Below the pieces are notes generated by a model. The model saw only the letters and a list, made by a program, of their open reading frames with translations, ran no database searches and was not told the DNA's origin. Below are positions 7,475-14,760 of a stretch of DNA of 15,349 bases, piece after piece. The stretch is from CAYVGO01 sp964450725 (GTDB lineage: Bacteria > Bacteroidota > Bacteroidia > Bacteroidales > UBA932): assembly GCA_964450725.1 (NCBI GenBank), contig CAYVGO010000053.1, forward strand, positions 1-15,349. The letters run 5' to 3'. A program made the position numbers and the translations under genes. Each line of letters begins with the position of its first letter. The first letter of the stretch is position 1.

Positions 7475-7515
7475 GAGGTAAGTAGTTTTTAATGTTCAAA
7501 TACCATGAGTTTGTT

Positions 7516-7541
7516 GATAATCTTAAAACCTGAAGATTGTC
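7516..7541 (-). promoter_or_regulatory. Stem-loop in the leader of the ftsB-like operon
   Basis: GATAATCTT (7516-7524) pairs with AAGATTGTC (7533-7541) with one G:U pair around an 8-base loop. Given the promoter at 7546-7576, the hairpin would start at about the first transcribed base of the minus-strand mRNA. It may protect the 5' end or be chance; there is no sign of a known riboswitch. Confidence 0.35.
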
Positions 7542-7545
7542 GTTG

Positions 7546-7576
7546 CAAAAATACATAATAATTATGTAGATTCAAC
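7546..7576 (-). promoter_or_regulatory. Bacteroidota-type promoter for ftsB-like / lplA / dnaG
   Basis: Read on the minus strand, TATTTTTG (7553-7546) fits the -7 consensus TAnnTTTG. A GTTG (7576-7573) lies 19 bases upstream, one base off the TTTG -33 element. The spacing equals that of the perfect rpsP promoter in this window. It would give a leader of about 65 bases before the ATG at 7474. Confidence 0.65.
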
Positions 7577-7633
7577 GATTGGATAGAACTTTTAGGTCAT
7601 TACTTTTGAATTTTGCTTCTTGGAATGTGAGTC

Positions 7634-8635
7634 TTATAGCAATACAACTTCGGGCTCCAATGTAATATCAAATTTATTTTTGACCGTCAAGATAATTTCT
7701 TGGGCATAAGCATAAATTTCACGTCCTGTTGCTTTCCCGGTTTTATTGATGACAATAAGAGAATGCTTTGGAGATAATCCTACATTCTCAAATTCAATAT
7801 TTCGACATCCGGCTTGCTCTATAAGCCATGCCGCCGAGAGTTTTTTATTCGGAAAAGCATTGTAAACAGGAATTTCAGGATAAGCGGCATGCAAAGCATG
7901 TGCTATTGATGGCTTTACGATAGGATTTTTAAAAAAACTTCCGGCATTTCCAATCATCTTGGGGTCCGGCAGTTTTTTATTGCGGATGTTGAGTATCGCT
8001 TGTCGAATATTTTGCAATGTTGGATTTCCTAAAGTTTTCAATTCTTCTTGTACTCCCGCATAACTTATGTTAGGACTGCTTTTTTTGTAAAGTCCAAATA
8101 TAACGTGTGTGATAATAAACCGATGAGATTTTTGCTTGAATATACTGCTTCTATATCCGAAAGCCGCTTCTGATTTAGAAATTTTCACTACTTTTTTTTC
8201 TTGTTGACAAATACCTTCGATTTCCGTAATACACTCTCCTGCTTCAATACCAAAAGCACCGATGTTTTGTACCGCAGAAGCTCCGACACTACTTGGAATT
8301 CCCGATAAATTTTCAACACCCCAAAGTCCTAATCCAATACACTTTACAATCAAATCGTCAAACAACATTCCTGCTCCCACTCTGATTTTCACATATTCAG
8401 AAGTTGCTGAAAGTACATCTACCTCACGATTTGTCATTTTGACAGATAATCCTTTGAGATTGTCGGGTAATAATAAGTTATAACCCGCTCCCAAAATGTG
8501 AAAATCGTTGTAAGTATTAACCATTTCCAAAACTTCTTCCTGAGATGTCATTTCAAGATATTGTTCTGCCATGCAATCAATACCAAAAGAGTTTTGAGAT
8601 TTTAAGTTATAGTGTTGTTGTAATGTAATCATCAT
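7634..8635 (-). CDS. murB: UDP-N-acetylenolpyruvoylglucosamine reductase
   Basis: MurB reduces UDP-GlcNAc-enolpyruvate to UDP-MurNAc with NADPH and bound FAD, the second committed step of peptidoglycan synthesis in the cytoplasm. The 333-residue protein shows FAD-binding GAGYNLLL (49-56), SGIPSSVGASAVQNIGAFG (111-129), FGYRSSIFK (159-167, Tyr/Arg pair), GNAGSFFKNP (229-238, with Ser233 as the expected proton donor) and the terminal EPEVVLL carrying the catalytic Glu. The Tyr/Arg segment and insert mark it as a type I enzyme like that of E. coli (342 residues). One oddity is Tyr52 in the loop usually written G-G-G-S-N-L-L. Its ATG overlaps the recX stop by 4 bases; Met2 directly follows Met1 and may be the true start. 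It is the last gene of prmC-recX-murB. Confidence 0.97.
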   Translation of the reverse strand: MMITLQQHYNLKSQNSFGIDCMAEQYLEMTSQEEVLEMVNTYNDFHILGAGYNLLLPDNLKGLSVKMTNREVDVLSATSEYVKIRVGAGMLFDDLIVKCIGLGLWGVENLSGIPSSVGASAVQNIGAFGIEAGECITEIEGICQQEKKVVKISKSEAAFGYRSSIFKQKSHRFIITHVIFGLYKKSSPNISYAGVQEELKTLGNPTLQNIRQAILNIRNKKLPDPKMIGNAGSFFKNPIVKPSIAHALHAAYPEIPVYNAFPNKKLSAAWLIEQAGCRNIEFENVGLSPKHSLIVINKTGKATGREIYAYAQEIILTVKNKFDITLEPEVVLL

Positions 8636-9099
8636 TCAAAATTTAGTTTTTCCAATACTTTGTAAATCATTTCATGTTCAAATCCTCTACCTAAGGCAAA
8701 TCTGTAGAGTTTGGCTTTTTTCTCGTAATCATTTCCCTGTTTGATGAAGCGCAGTTTTTTTTGTAGTAAGAGGTATAATCTTTCTAATTCAGTTTCATTA
8801 AAAAACTCTGAAAGTACTTCAGAAATCAAATGACTGTCAATTTTTTTTGCCATTAATGCAGTTTTGACTTTATAAATTCCCCACTGCGAATACTCTTTTT
8901 TTTCGCGAACAAACGCACGTACATAACGCCTTTGATCAACAAACTGATTTTTGATGAGACTGTTGATAATGTTTTGAGGTTGTGTAATACCCCATAATCT
9001 CAACTTTTTTTCGACATCATCAATGCACATTTCTTTACGGCTACATAATTGTTCAATTTTCTGTAATGCCGTTTTTTCATCTATCTCTTTTTTTGCCAT
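8632..9099 (-). CDS. recX: Regulatory protein RecX
   Basis: RecX binds RecA filaments and modulates recombination and the SOS response. The 155-residue, strongly basic protein is made of three-helix repeats, as the family requires: an N-terminal repeat (about 8-60) ending in FVDQRRYVRAFVREK (53-67), then WGIYKVKTALMAKKI (73-87), then a C-terminal repeat ending in GRGFEHEMIYKVLEKLNFE. F-x-D-x-R-Y-x-R-x-F and W-G-x-x-K-I-x-x-x-L are the diagnostic elements. The length is typical (about 150-160). It lies between prmC and murB, overlapping prmC by 19 bases and murB by 4, so its expression appears tied to theirs rather than to recA, which is the neighbour in many other bacteria. Confidence 0.92.
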   Translation of the reverse strand: MAKKEIDEKTALQKIEQLCSRKEMCIDDVEKKLRLWGITQPQNIINSLIKNQFVDQRRYVRAFVREKKEYSQWGIYKVKTALMAKKIDSHLISEVLSEFFNETELERLYLLLQKKLRFIKQGNDYEKKAKLYRFALGRGFEHEMIYKVLEKLNFE

Positions 9100-9968
9100 A
9101 TTGCTTTAATCATTCTCTCTTTTCCATCTATATCCTTCCGAAGTTCAACTTTCTCAAAACCTTTGCGGACTAACAACTCAACAATCTTTCGACCGAATTT
9201 ACAGTTAATCTCAAAGTATAAACTACCTTGGTCTTCCAGATTTTGAGATGCAAATGTGGCAATTTTTTCATAAAACAGCAACGGGTGATTATCCGGGACA
9301 AAAAGAGCAATATGTGGTTCAAAGTTCAAAACATTAAACTCTAAATTTTCTTTTTCATTTTCACAAACATACGGAGGATTACTGACGATAAAATCAAAAG
9401 ATTCTGTTGACGGGATATTTTCTAAAATATTGACTTGTTGAAATACTATATTGTCGTTACATCCGTTTTGACGAGCAATTTCGATGGCTTTTTCCGAAAT
9501 ATCCCATGCTATTCCTTTTGACTGATGTAAGTGACGGGCAAGTGTCAGAGCAATACAACCACTTCCGCTACAAATATCTAAAAACCGCAGATTTTTTTGT
9601 TGTTGATAATCCTCAATAATCCAATGTACTAATTCTTCTGTTTCTTGTCTGGGAATTAATACTGATGGGGATACAATAAATTGATGACCATAAAATTCTG
9701 TATAACCTAAAACATATTGAATCGGGCAATATTCTAAAAGTTGTGATACGGCGTGTTGAATTTTTTTTACAGTTTCATCTGAAAGGGTAATATTTTGTTC
9801 CGTAGCAAGTAAATGTTTCGGAATTTGAGTCATGTCAGACAATAACCACTGCGTAATAGCCGTAGCCTCTCTTGGGTTGTAGAGTTTCGTAAGTTGGGAA
9901 ACTGTATTTTTATAAATTGACTGTAACAAGGGAATAGAAAAATGAAAGAATATAGGAATGAAATACAA
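9081..9968 (-). CDS. prmC: Peptide chain release factor N5-glutamine methyltransferase
   Basis: PrmC methylates the GGQ glutamine of release factors RF1 and RF2 with S-adenosylmethionine. The sequence shows an N-terminal helical substrate-recognition domain (about 15-80), PIQYVLGYTEFYG (82-94), LIPRQETEELV (104-114), the SAM-binding DICSGSGCIAL (131-141) and the catalytic SNPPY (196-200), followed by the usual C-terminal region with a YFEI strand. The whole is close to the family length of about 280. The first 13 residues are hydrophobic and Phe/Ile-rich and do not resemble PrmC starts. A TTG at codon 14 (Leu14) would give a more typical N-terminus, so the true start may be near base 9929. 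It is the first gene of prmC-recX-murB, lying behind the rpsP terminator; no clear promoter was recognised upstream. Confidence 0.94.
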   Translation of the reverse strand: MYFIPIFFHFSIPLLQSIYKNTVSQLTKLYNPREATAITQWLLSDMTQIPKHLLATEQNITLSDETVKKIQHAVSQLLEYCPIQYVLGYTEFYGHQFIVSPSVLIPRQETEELVHWIIEDYQQQKNLRFLDICSGSGCIALTLARHLHQSKGIAWDISEKAIEIARQNGCNDNIVFQQVNILENIPSTESFDFIVSNPPYVCENEKENLEFNVLNFEPHIALFVPDNHPLLFYEKIATFASQNLEDQGSLYFEINCKFGRKIVELLVRKGFEKVELRKDIDGKERMIKAIWQKKR

Positions 9969-10051
9969 AGAAGTACATTTGTAGCGAACTCTACCGGACA
10001 GTAGTTTTACAGCACATTAATTCATCTATTGTAACAATGGTTCACCTAACA

Positions 10052-10082
10052 AAATACCCGCAAGTATGACCTGCGGGTATTT
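10052..10082 (-). terminator. Rho-independent terminator downstream of rpsP
   Basis: AAATACCCGCA (10052-10062) and TGCGGGTATTT (10072-10082) form a perfect 11-bp stem with a 9-base loop. On the minus strand the stem runs into TATTTTGTT, a short U tract. It lies about 25 bases past the rpsP stop and separates rpsP from prmC. Confidence 0.85.
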
Positions 10083-10105
10083 AAGTTACTGTTTTTTGAT
10101 CGAAG

Positions 10106-10669
10106 TTATGATGCTGCTTCTTCAGTATTTTCAACAACAGCAGTAGGTTCTTGAGCAACTTCTTCTGCAGCGGCTTCAGCGGCTTTTGCAGCACGTTGTG
10201 CCTCTAATTTCTCTGCATTCTTTTGAGCAATTGCTTCTGCACGTTTTTGTTTTACAATACTTTCTGCTTCTAATTTTGTTGCTTTCTCTTTGTCTTTATT
10301 TTTTTGCAACGATTCTTTTTTCTGTTCGGCTTGTTTTTGTTTTTCATCTACCCAAACTTGGAAGCGTCTATCGGCTTCTTCTTGAGAAAAAGCACCTTTA
10401 GCCACTCCACCCTGTAAATGTTTTAAATATAAAACACCTTGTTTTGATAGAATATTTCGACAAGTGTCTGTCGGCTGTGCACCGCAGTTTAACCATTTCA
10501 ATGCTTCGTTAACATTTAATTCTACTGTTGCCGGATTTGTATTAGGATTATAGGTTCCTAACTTTTCGATAAACCTGCCATCTCGTGGCGCCCTGCTGTC
10601 GGCGGCTACAATGTGATAAAAAGCGTAGCCTTTTTTGCCGTGTCTTGCTAAACGAATTTTTACTGCCAT
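10106..10669 (-). CDS. rpsP: 30S ribosomal protein S16 with long C-terminal extension
   Basis: The first 80 or so residues are a standard S16: MAVKIRLARHGKKGYAFYHI, then ADSRAPRDGRFIEKLGTYNP and the ALKWLNCGAQPTDT element. S16 binds 16S rRNA early in 30S assembly. The protein is 187 residues against 80-90 in E. coli. The extra part (about 100-187) is rich in Glu, Lys, Ala and Gln, likely one long helix, and ends in an acidic Ala/Glu tail. Such extensions are usual in Bacteroidota S16. The gene stands alone, unlike the rpsP-rimM-trmD-rplS operon of many bacteria, with its own promoter (10707-10737) and terminator (10052-10082). Confidence 0.98.
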   Translation of the reverse strand: MAVKIRLARHGKKGYAFYHIVAADSRAPRDGRFIEKLGTYNPNTNPATVELNVNEALKWLNCGAQPTDTCRNILSKQGVLYLKHLQGGVAKGAFSQEEADRRFQVWVDEKQKQAEQKKESLQKNKDKEKATKLEAESIVKQKRAEAIAQKNAEKLEAQRAAKAAEAAAEEVAQEPTAVVENTEEAAS

Positions 10670-10706
10670 TTAATTGATAAATGTTATTAAGTTAGATAAT
10701 TGGCTG

Positions 10707-10737
10707 CAAAGGTAAGGAATTTCTATTGAATAACAAA
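10707..10737 (-). promoter_or_regulatory. Bacteroidota-type promoter of rpsP
   Basis: On the minus strand the -33 element TTTG (10737-10734) is followed after exactly 19 bases by TACCTTTG (10714-10707), a perfect match to TAnnTTTG. Transcription would begin near 10702, giving a leader of about 30 bases before the rpsP ATG at 10669. This is the best promoter in the window and supports the Bacteroidota assignment. Confidence 0.85.
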
Positions 10738-10753
10738 TCCATATTCTTATTTG

Positions 10754-11242
10754 TTATTCAGACAGAGGTATAAGTTCTCTTAGTTTATCTAAATATAACG
10801 TATGTTGTGGTAAAAAGTTGATCGGTAAGCGGCCGTGTAGAAAGATTTCTCTAACGGTGGTTGCCGAAATGTGAGCATATTCTGCTTTGGCTATCAGTAG
10901 TACCGTTTCAAGGTCATATAATCTCCTGTTGGCATCGGCTAATGTTTGTTCAAAAGCAAAGTCTGTCGTGTTTCTAATACCCCTGACAAGATGACGAATT
11001 TTCTTAGCCTTACAAAAATCTGCCGTTAATCCATGGTAACTGCATATTTCCACATTTTTTTCAAAGTCGAGGAATAGGGTTTCCAATAATACTTTACGTT
11101 GTTCTACAGTCAATAAGCCTTGCTTTTGGATGTTTTCTCCAATAGCAATCACTATTTTAGTACAAAAGGGTGCTATTCGTTCAAGAATGTCATAATGTCC
11201 GATAGTGAAAGGGTCAAAAGAGCCGGCAAAAAGAATAGTCAT
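10754..11242 (-). CDS. coaD: Phosphopantetheine adenylyltransferase
   Basis: CoaD transfers AMP from ATP to 4'-phosphopantetheine, giving dephospho-CoA, the penultimate step of coenzyme A synthesis in the cytoplasm. The 162-residue protein has the nucleotidyltransferase signature AGSFDPFTIGH (6-16, with His16 of the T/HxGH motif), VRGIRNTTDFAFEQTLADANRRL (86-108, Arg87 and Arg90 expected to contact substrate) and HISATTVREI near 133-142, the counterpart of the ISSS-x-x-RE motif. The length matches the hexameric bacterial enzyme (about 160). It is the last gene of the unit headed by the DUF4139 protein and starts 27 bases after the stop of the LPG-synthase-TM gene. No terminator is obvious after it, so some transcripts may continue into rpsP. 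Confidence 0.97.
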   Translation of the reverse strand: MTILFAGSFDPFTIGHYDILERIAPFCTKIVIAIGENIQKQGLLTVEQRKVLLETLFLDFEKNVEICSYHGLTADFCKAKKIRHLVRGIRNTTDFAFEQTLADANRRLYDLETVLLIAKAEYAHISATTVREIFLHGRLPINFLPQHTLYLDKLRELIPLSE

Positions 11243-11269
11243 AATAAAACTATCGATATTGAGTAACGT

Positions 11270-12349
11270 TTAGACTTTTTTACTTTTGTAAGAAGGTGAA
11301 TTTTTTATTCTTCTATTTTTTACAATTTTGGGAGTGGCAAAATGATCTCTCAACCATCTTGGAAGAATAATTGCTCCTATAATAAGATAGATATAATAGG
11401 TAATTATTCTCCACATAAACGCAAGTACAACCGTAAAGCCTGCGATAGGTATAAAATCATTAAGATATTTACTGAAAACCATTTCTGAAAGTCCGGAACC
11501 GCCGGGGGTAGGCATAATTAACATCATAATCCACATTACTAATTGTCTTGCAAAAATCAGAAAGTGATCACTGACCATAAAGAATGCCAGAAATAAAACA
11601 TTGACTACCCAATAGCGTGATGTCCAGGACAAAAAAGTTGTCGCTAAAGATTTCAACCAAAATTTCCAACTCTTATACTTTAACTCTTGCGAACTTTCAA
11701 TAATATCGTCGCCGGCTTTTGCAACAGATACTTGCCAACGTTTTAAAATACGCAGAGAAAATAGTTTGACTAATATCCATTTGAATGTATAAGGCTTAAT
11801 AAACATTCCGTAACTTAGAAACAATACCCATGCTAATTTTATGAAATAGCCGATTAAAGCAAAGTATTTCAACTGGTCTATAGATACACTTTCAGAGAAA
11901 AAGAGTTTACCGTCCGGAATGAGTAGCCACATTAGCGGAAACATAATAATAAAGTATAACTCATCTAAAACCGATGTGGCCATAACAATAGAAGTGCTTT
12001 TGCCGATTGGTGTTCCTTCTTTGTTAATATATAAAATGGCTAAACTTGTACCGCCAATGGCTCCCGGTGTTACGGCCGAGGTAAATTCCCACAACATAAT
12101 AATCCGAAAACATTTTCGCCAAGATATGGAACCTTCCGATAAAATGCGTAATCGTAACATGTAGCCGAAATCCCGACCAAACATTAATAACAATGCACAG
12201 AAAATAAATAGCATAGACTTCCAGGTAAAGGTGATTTTTTCAAATGCTGTTGCATCAAATTCATCATAAAACAAATACCCAACAACACCTAAGCCGATAA
12301 ATACAGGTAAAAATATTTTGGAAACACTGATGGGTTTTTTCTCACTCAT
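11270..12349 (-). CDS. LPG-synthase-TM (UPF0104 / YbhN-like) integral membrane protein
   Basis: The 359-residue protein has about eight predicted membrane helices and a basic C-terminal tail. EFTSAVTPGAIGG (88-100) and PTPGGSGLSE (280-289) are the paired P-G-x-x-G-G and P-x-P-G-G-x-G motifs of the LPG_synthase_TM family (PF03706), the membrane half of the lysyl-phosphatidylglycerol synthase/flippase MprF. The soluble aminoacyl-transferase half of MprF is absent, so lipid aminoacylation is unlikely. A role in lipid transfer or flipping is plausible but not shown. It lies between rpe and coaD, starting 23 bases after the rpe stop, and is probably co-transcribed with both. The link to sugar and CoA metabolism is not obvious and may reflect only shared growth-linked expression. 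Confidence 0.85.
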   Translation of the reverse strand: MSEKKPISVSKIFLPVFIGLGVVGYLFYDEFDATAFEKITFTWKSMLFIFCALLLMFGRDFGYMLRLRILSEGSISWRKCFRIIMLWEFTSAVTPGAIGGTSLAILYINKEGTPIGKSTSIVMATSVLDELYFIIMFPLMWLLIPDGKLFFSESVSIDQLKYFALIGYFIKLAWVLFLSYGMFIKPYTFKWILVKLFSLRILKRWQVSVAKAGDDIIESSQELKYKSWKFWLKSLATTFLSWTSRYWVVNVLFLAFFMVSDHFLIFARQLVMWIMMLIMPTPGGSGLSEMVFSKYLNDFIPIAGFTVVLAFMWRIITYYIYLIIGAIILPRWLRDHFATPKIVKNRRIKNSPSYKSKKV

Positions 12350-12372
12350 AAAATATAAACTCTTGATTGAAC

Positions 12373-13014
12373 TTAGAGGGTTAATTGCTTGATGGTTTCT
12401 GTCGGGTGATTTGCTTTAAAAACAGTATTTCCCACAACAACAATATCGGCTCCAGCTTTGGAAATTTCTCCTGCATTTTCTAATGTTACTCCGCCGTCTA
12501 TTGATATTTGCGTGGCTAAGTTTCTCTCAGTAATGTTTGCTTTTAACTGTCGAATTTTATTCAAGGTATTGTCAATAAACTGTTGTCCTCCAAATCCAGG
12601 ATTGACAGACATCAATAAAACAATATCAACTATTGCTAATATTTCACTCAACACCGTAACAGGAGTATGAGGATTAAGCACAACACCGGCTTTCATACCA
12701 CATTTTTTAATTTTCTCTATAGTTCGGTGTAAATGTAATGCACCTTCGTAGTGTACGCTTAGCCAATCGGCGCCGGCGTGCTTAAAATCTTCGACATATC
12801 GGTCAGCATCAACAATCATCAGATGGACATCTAAAGGTAAAGTACTCTTCTTTTTGATTGCCGATATGACAGGAAAGCCAAATGAGATATTCGGAACAAA
12901 AACACCATCCATAATATCACAATGAATGGCTGTTGCCGAACTCTCATTGAGCATTGTTATTTCACTCTCTAATGATAAGAAATTGGCTGATAAAATTGAA
13001 GGGGAAACTAACAT
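12373..13014 (-). CDS. rpe: Ribulose-phosphate 3-epimerase
   Basis: Rpe interconverts ribulose 5-phosphate and xylulose 5-phosphate in the non-oxidative pentose phosphate pathway. The 213-residue TIM-barrel protein shows SPSILSANF (4-12), HCDIMDGVFVPN (31-42), LDVHLM (61-66), MSVNPGFGGQ (135-144, phosphate-binding loop) and SIDGGV (171-176). The metal ligands His31, Asp33, His64 and Asp173 are all present; Asp33 and Asp173 are the acid-base pair. The length is normal (about 215-225). It starts 17 bases after the stop of the DUF4139 gene and is followed by the membrane protein after 23 bases, so it is the second gene of that unit. Confidence 0.98.
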   Translation of the reverse strand: MLVSPSILSANFLSLESEITMLNESSATAIHCDIMDGVFVPNISFGFPVISAIKKKSTLPLDVHLMIVDADRYVEDFKHAGADWLSVHYEGALHLHRTIEKIKKCGMKAGVVLNPHTPVTVLSEILAIVDIVLLMSVNPGFGGQQFIDNTLNKIRQLKANITERNLATQISIDGGVTLENAGEISKAGADIVVVGNTVFKANHPTETIKQLTL

Positions 13015-13031
13015 GTATCAACAAAAATGGA

Positions 13032-14648
13032 TTACTCTAAGATAAGGGTTTCTTTTTTTGGATATTTTACACTGTATTTCAGCGTTACTGATTTACTTTC
13101 TGCAGGTTGTAAATCGAAATTCCATACAACAGAACCTTTCTCTTTATTGTAATTCCCATCTGAAACATTGATTGCCTGTACGGTAATATCTTGATGGGTA
13201 GAAACCGGGATTTGATCTTCTAAAGTCAACTTTATAGGAGATTTTTTATTGTTCTTGACTGTCAATAACCACTCTCGTTCATCTGTACGCGTGTTACCTA
13301 AGAAGTTTTTACTTTGATAGTTTTTACCTTTTACTCGGGTTACGGTAATATTCGGGTCATTTCCTAAAGACAATGTCAATGTATCTTGAATGGCACGCGG
13401 GTCAATATAGGTTTTACCTACAAAACTTTGTTCAAAGTATAAACTTGCATTGCCTGCAAGTAAATTCAAATCTTCCCACTGCGTAATGTCTGCCGTTAAA
13501 AAGACCATCGGATTTAATTTACGTACGGCAGCATATTTGTATTGTGCGGGCAAGGTTTTGGATGTAAGTTCTACAGAACTCTCTTCTCCGTTCGATAGTA
13601 ACGTATAAGGTGCAGGCAATGTGTATTCGACCGTCGTATTATTTTCACTTATCTTTACGGCTGAAGACTTAAATTTATGAGAAGAACTTCCGGCTGCATC
13701 TTCCATCGCAACTTCTTCTGTGGCATGCATCACAGCAGATCGCATTCTTTGGGGATAAGCATTGGAAGCCGAGTAAACTGCGGGTTGATGAAAGTTTATA
13801 TACCATGGATAAAGTGTTGGTTTTTGCAGTTGTAAGGTTGGATTACCCGTAGAAAACCGCAACTGTACGTTATTCCAGTCTTCACCGCTGTTTTGCTGCA
13901 TTTGTGCTTTGTAAACAAAAGATAACGGACTTTCAGTATTTTTCACTCTGATGTCATAGACAGGAAGCCATCCGGCGTTATCTACAAAATATCGTAATGT
14001 TAATTTTCCTTTTCCTGAAGTTGTACAGGCAACATCAACAATTACTTTTGAAGTAGGTCTATTATACTTTTCCCTGAAACCTGACATCTGATCTTCTAAA
14101 CGCTGTAGTGTTTTTTTGTACTCTTCAAGTTTTTTCCCAGACTCATATTCACTCTTTCTTAACTGGGTCATTTGCTGTCTGAAAAACTCCAACGCCTCTT
14201 TCAATTCCATCATTTTAAGTGTTGTTTGTTCTCCTTTGATTGCACGATTCGCTCGCAAAAGTTCAAGTTCTTCTTTCTTTATGCTTAATGTGAGATTTTC
14301 TAAAGCGATTTTATCTTTCACATCTTCTATAGCTTCCAATAACTGCTTTAATGTTACGTTCTGCTCTTCTTCCAAATGATTAATGGCGTGCGAAATCGAA
14401 AGAATAACAAAATCTCCTTTTCCTGAGAGTTGAAGACTTTGCGGATTTAGAGAGGCCGGCAAACCGGAAAAGACAAACTGTTGTATAGTGCTATTGAATT
14501 GAATCTCTGCCGAACGTTCTATCTGAGCTCCTTGCCGAAAAAGGGTTACTTCTTCAATTTTTGAAGTTACGGGTACAGATGTAATGGCCTGTCCTTGAAT
14601 ACAAATACTGCAGAGTGTTAATGGTAAAAGGGAAATTGACTTCATCAT
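13032..14648 (-). CDS. Exported DUF4139 protein (DUF4140/DUF4139, mucoidy-inhibitor-A-like)
   Basis: The 538-residue protein begins with a short signal-peptide-like segment (1-20; no clear lipobox, as Cys13 and Cys16 sit in the hydrophobic part). A DUF4140-like N-terminal domain follows (about 25-95, with the KIEEVTLFRQGAQIER start). Then comes a Glu/Lys/Leu-rich coiled coil (about 92-195) and a DUF4139 beta-rich domain (about 205-535) with DNAGWLPVYDIR (223-234) and QNSGEDWNNVQLRFSTGNP (252-270), the usual signature. It contains no recognised catalytic motif. The family includes MuiA-type mucoidy inhibitors, but no biochemical role is settled. The predicted site is periplasm or cell surface. 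It heads the operon with rpe, the LPG-synthase-TM protein and coaD. Two tandem ATG codons make the start ambiguous by one residue. Confidence 0.88.
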   Translation of the reverse strand: MMKSISLLPLTLCSICIQGQAITSVPVTSKIEEVTLFRQGAQIERSAEIQFNSTIQQFVFSGLPASLNPQSLQLSGKGDFVILSISHAINHLEEEQNVTLKQLLEAIEDVKDKIALENLTLSIKKEELELLRANRAIKGEQTTLKMMELKEALEFFRQQMTQLRKSEYESGKKLEEYKKTLQRLEDQMSGFREKYNRPTSKVIVDVACTTSGKGKLTLRYFVDNAGWLPVYDIRVKNTESPLSFVYKAQMQQNSGEDWNNVQLRFSTGNPTLQLQKPTLYPWYINFHQPAVYSASNAYPQRMRSAVMHATEEVAMEDAAGSSSHKFKSSAVKISENNTTVEYTLPAPYTLLSNGEESSVELTSKTLPAQYKYAAVRKLNPMVFLTADITQWEDLNLLAGNASLYFEQSFVGKTYIDPRAIQDTLTLSLGNDPNITVTRVKGKNYQSKNFLGNTRTDEREWLLTVKNNKKSPIKLTLEDQIPVSTHQDITVQAINVSDGNYNKEKGSVVWNFDLQPAESKSVTLKYSVKYPKKETLILE

Positions 14649-14673
14649 AAATAATTTAGTTTTAAATAGACAG

Positions 14674-14681
14674 CAAAGATA
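14674..14681 (-). promoter_or_regulatory. Probable -7 element for the DUF4139-rpe operon
   Basis: On the minus strand TATCTTTG (14681-14674) matches TAnnTTTG and lies 25 bases before the ATG. No TTTG is found 19 bases further upstream; the nearest is a weak TCTG-like site. The same -7 form and distance to the gene fit a Bacteroidota promoter, with lower confidence than for rpsP. Confidence 0.5.
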
Positions 14682-14760
14682 ATAAATAAAACTGAGACTA
14701 AGAGCAGAACTCAGAAAGAAGGTTGTAGGATAGCGATTTAGGTGATATATTGAGAGAGGG

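Noticed and set aside
9974..9981. TACATTTG, a perfect -7 box on the + strand
   Set aside because: No plus-strand gene follows, the sequence downstream is antisense to prmC, and no -33 element is present; likely chance.
10028..10038. ATTGT-A-ACAAT palindrome upstream of prmC as an operator
   Set aside because: Short AT-rich palindromes are expected by chance here and no promoter was recognised next to it.
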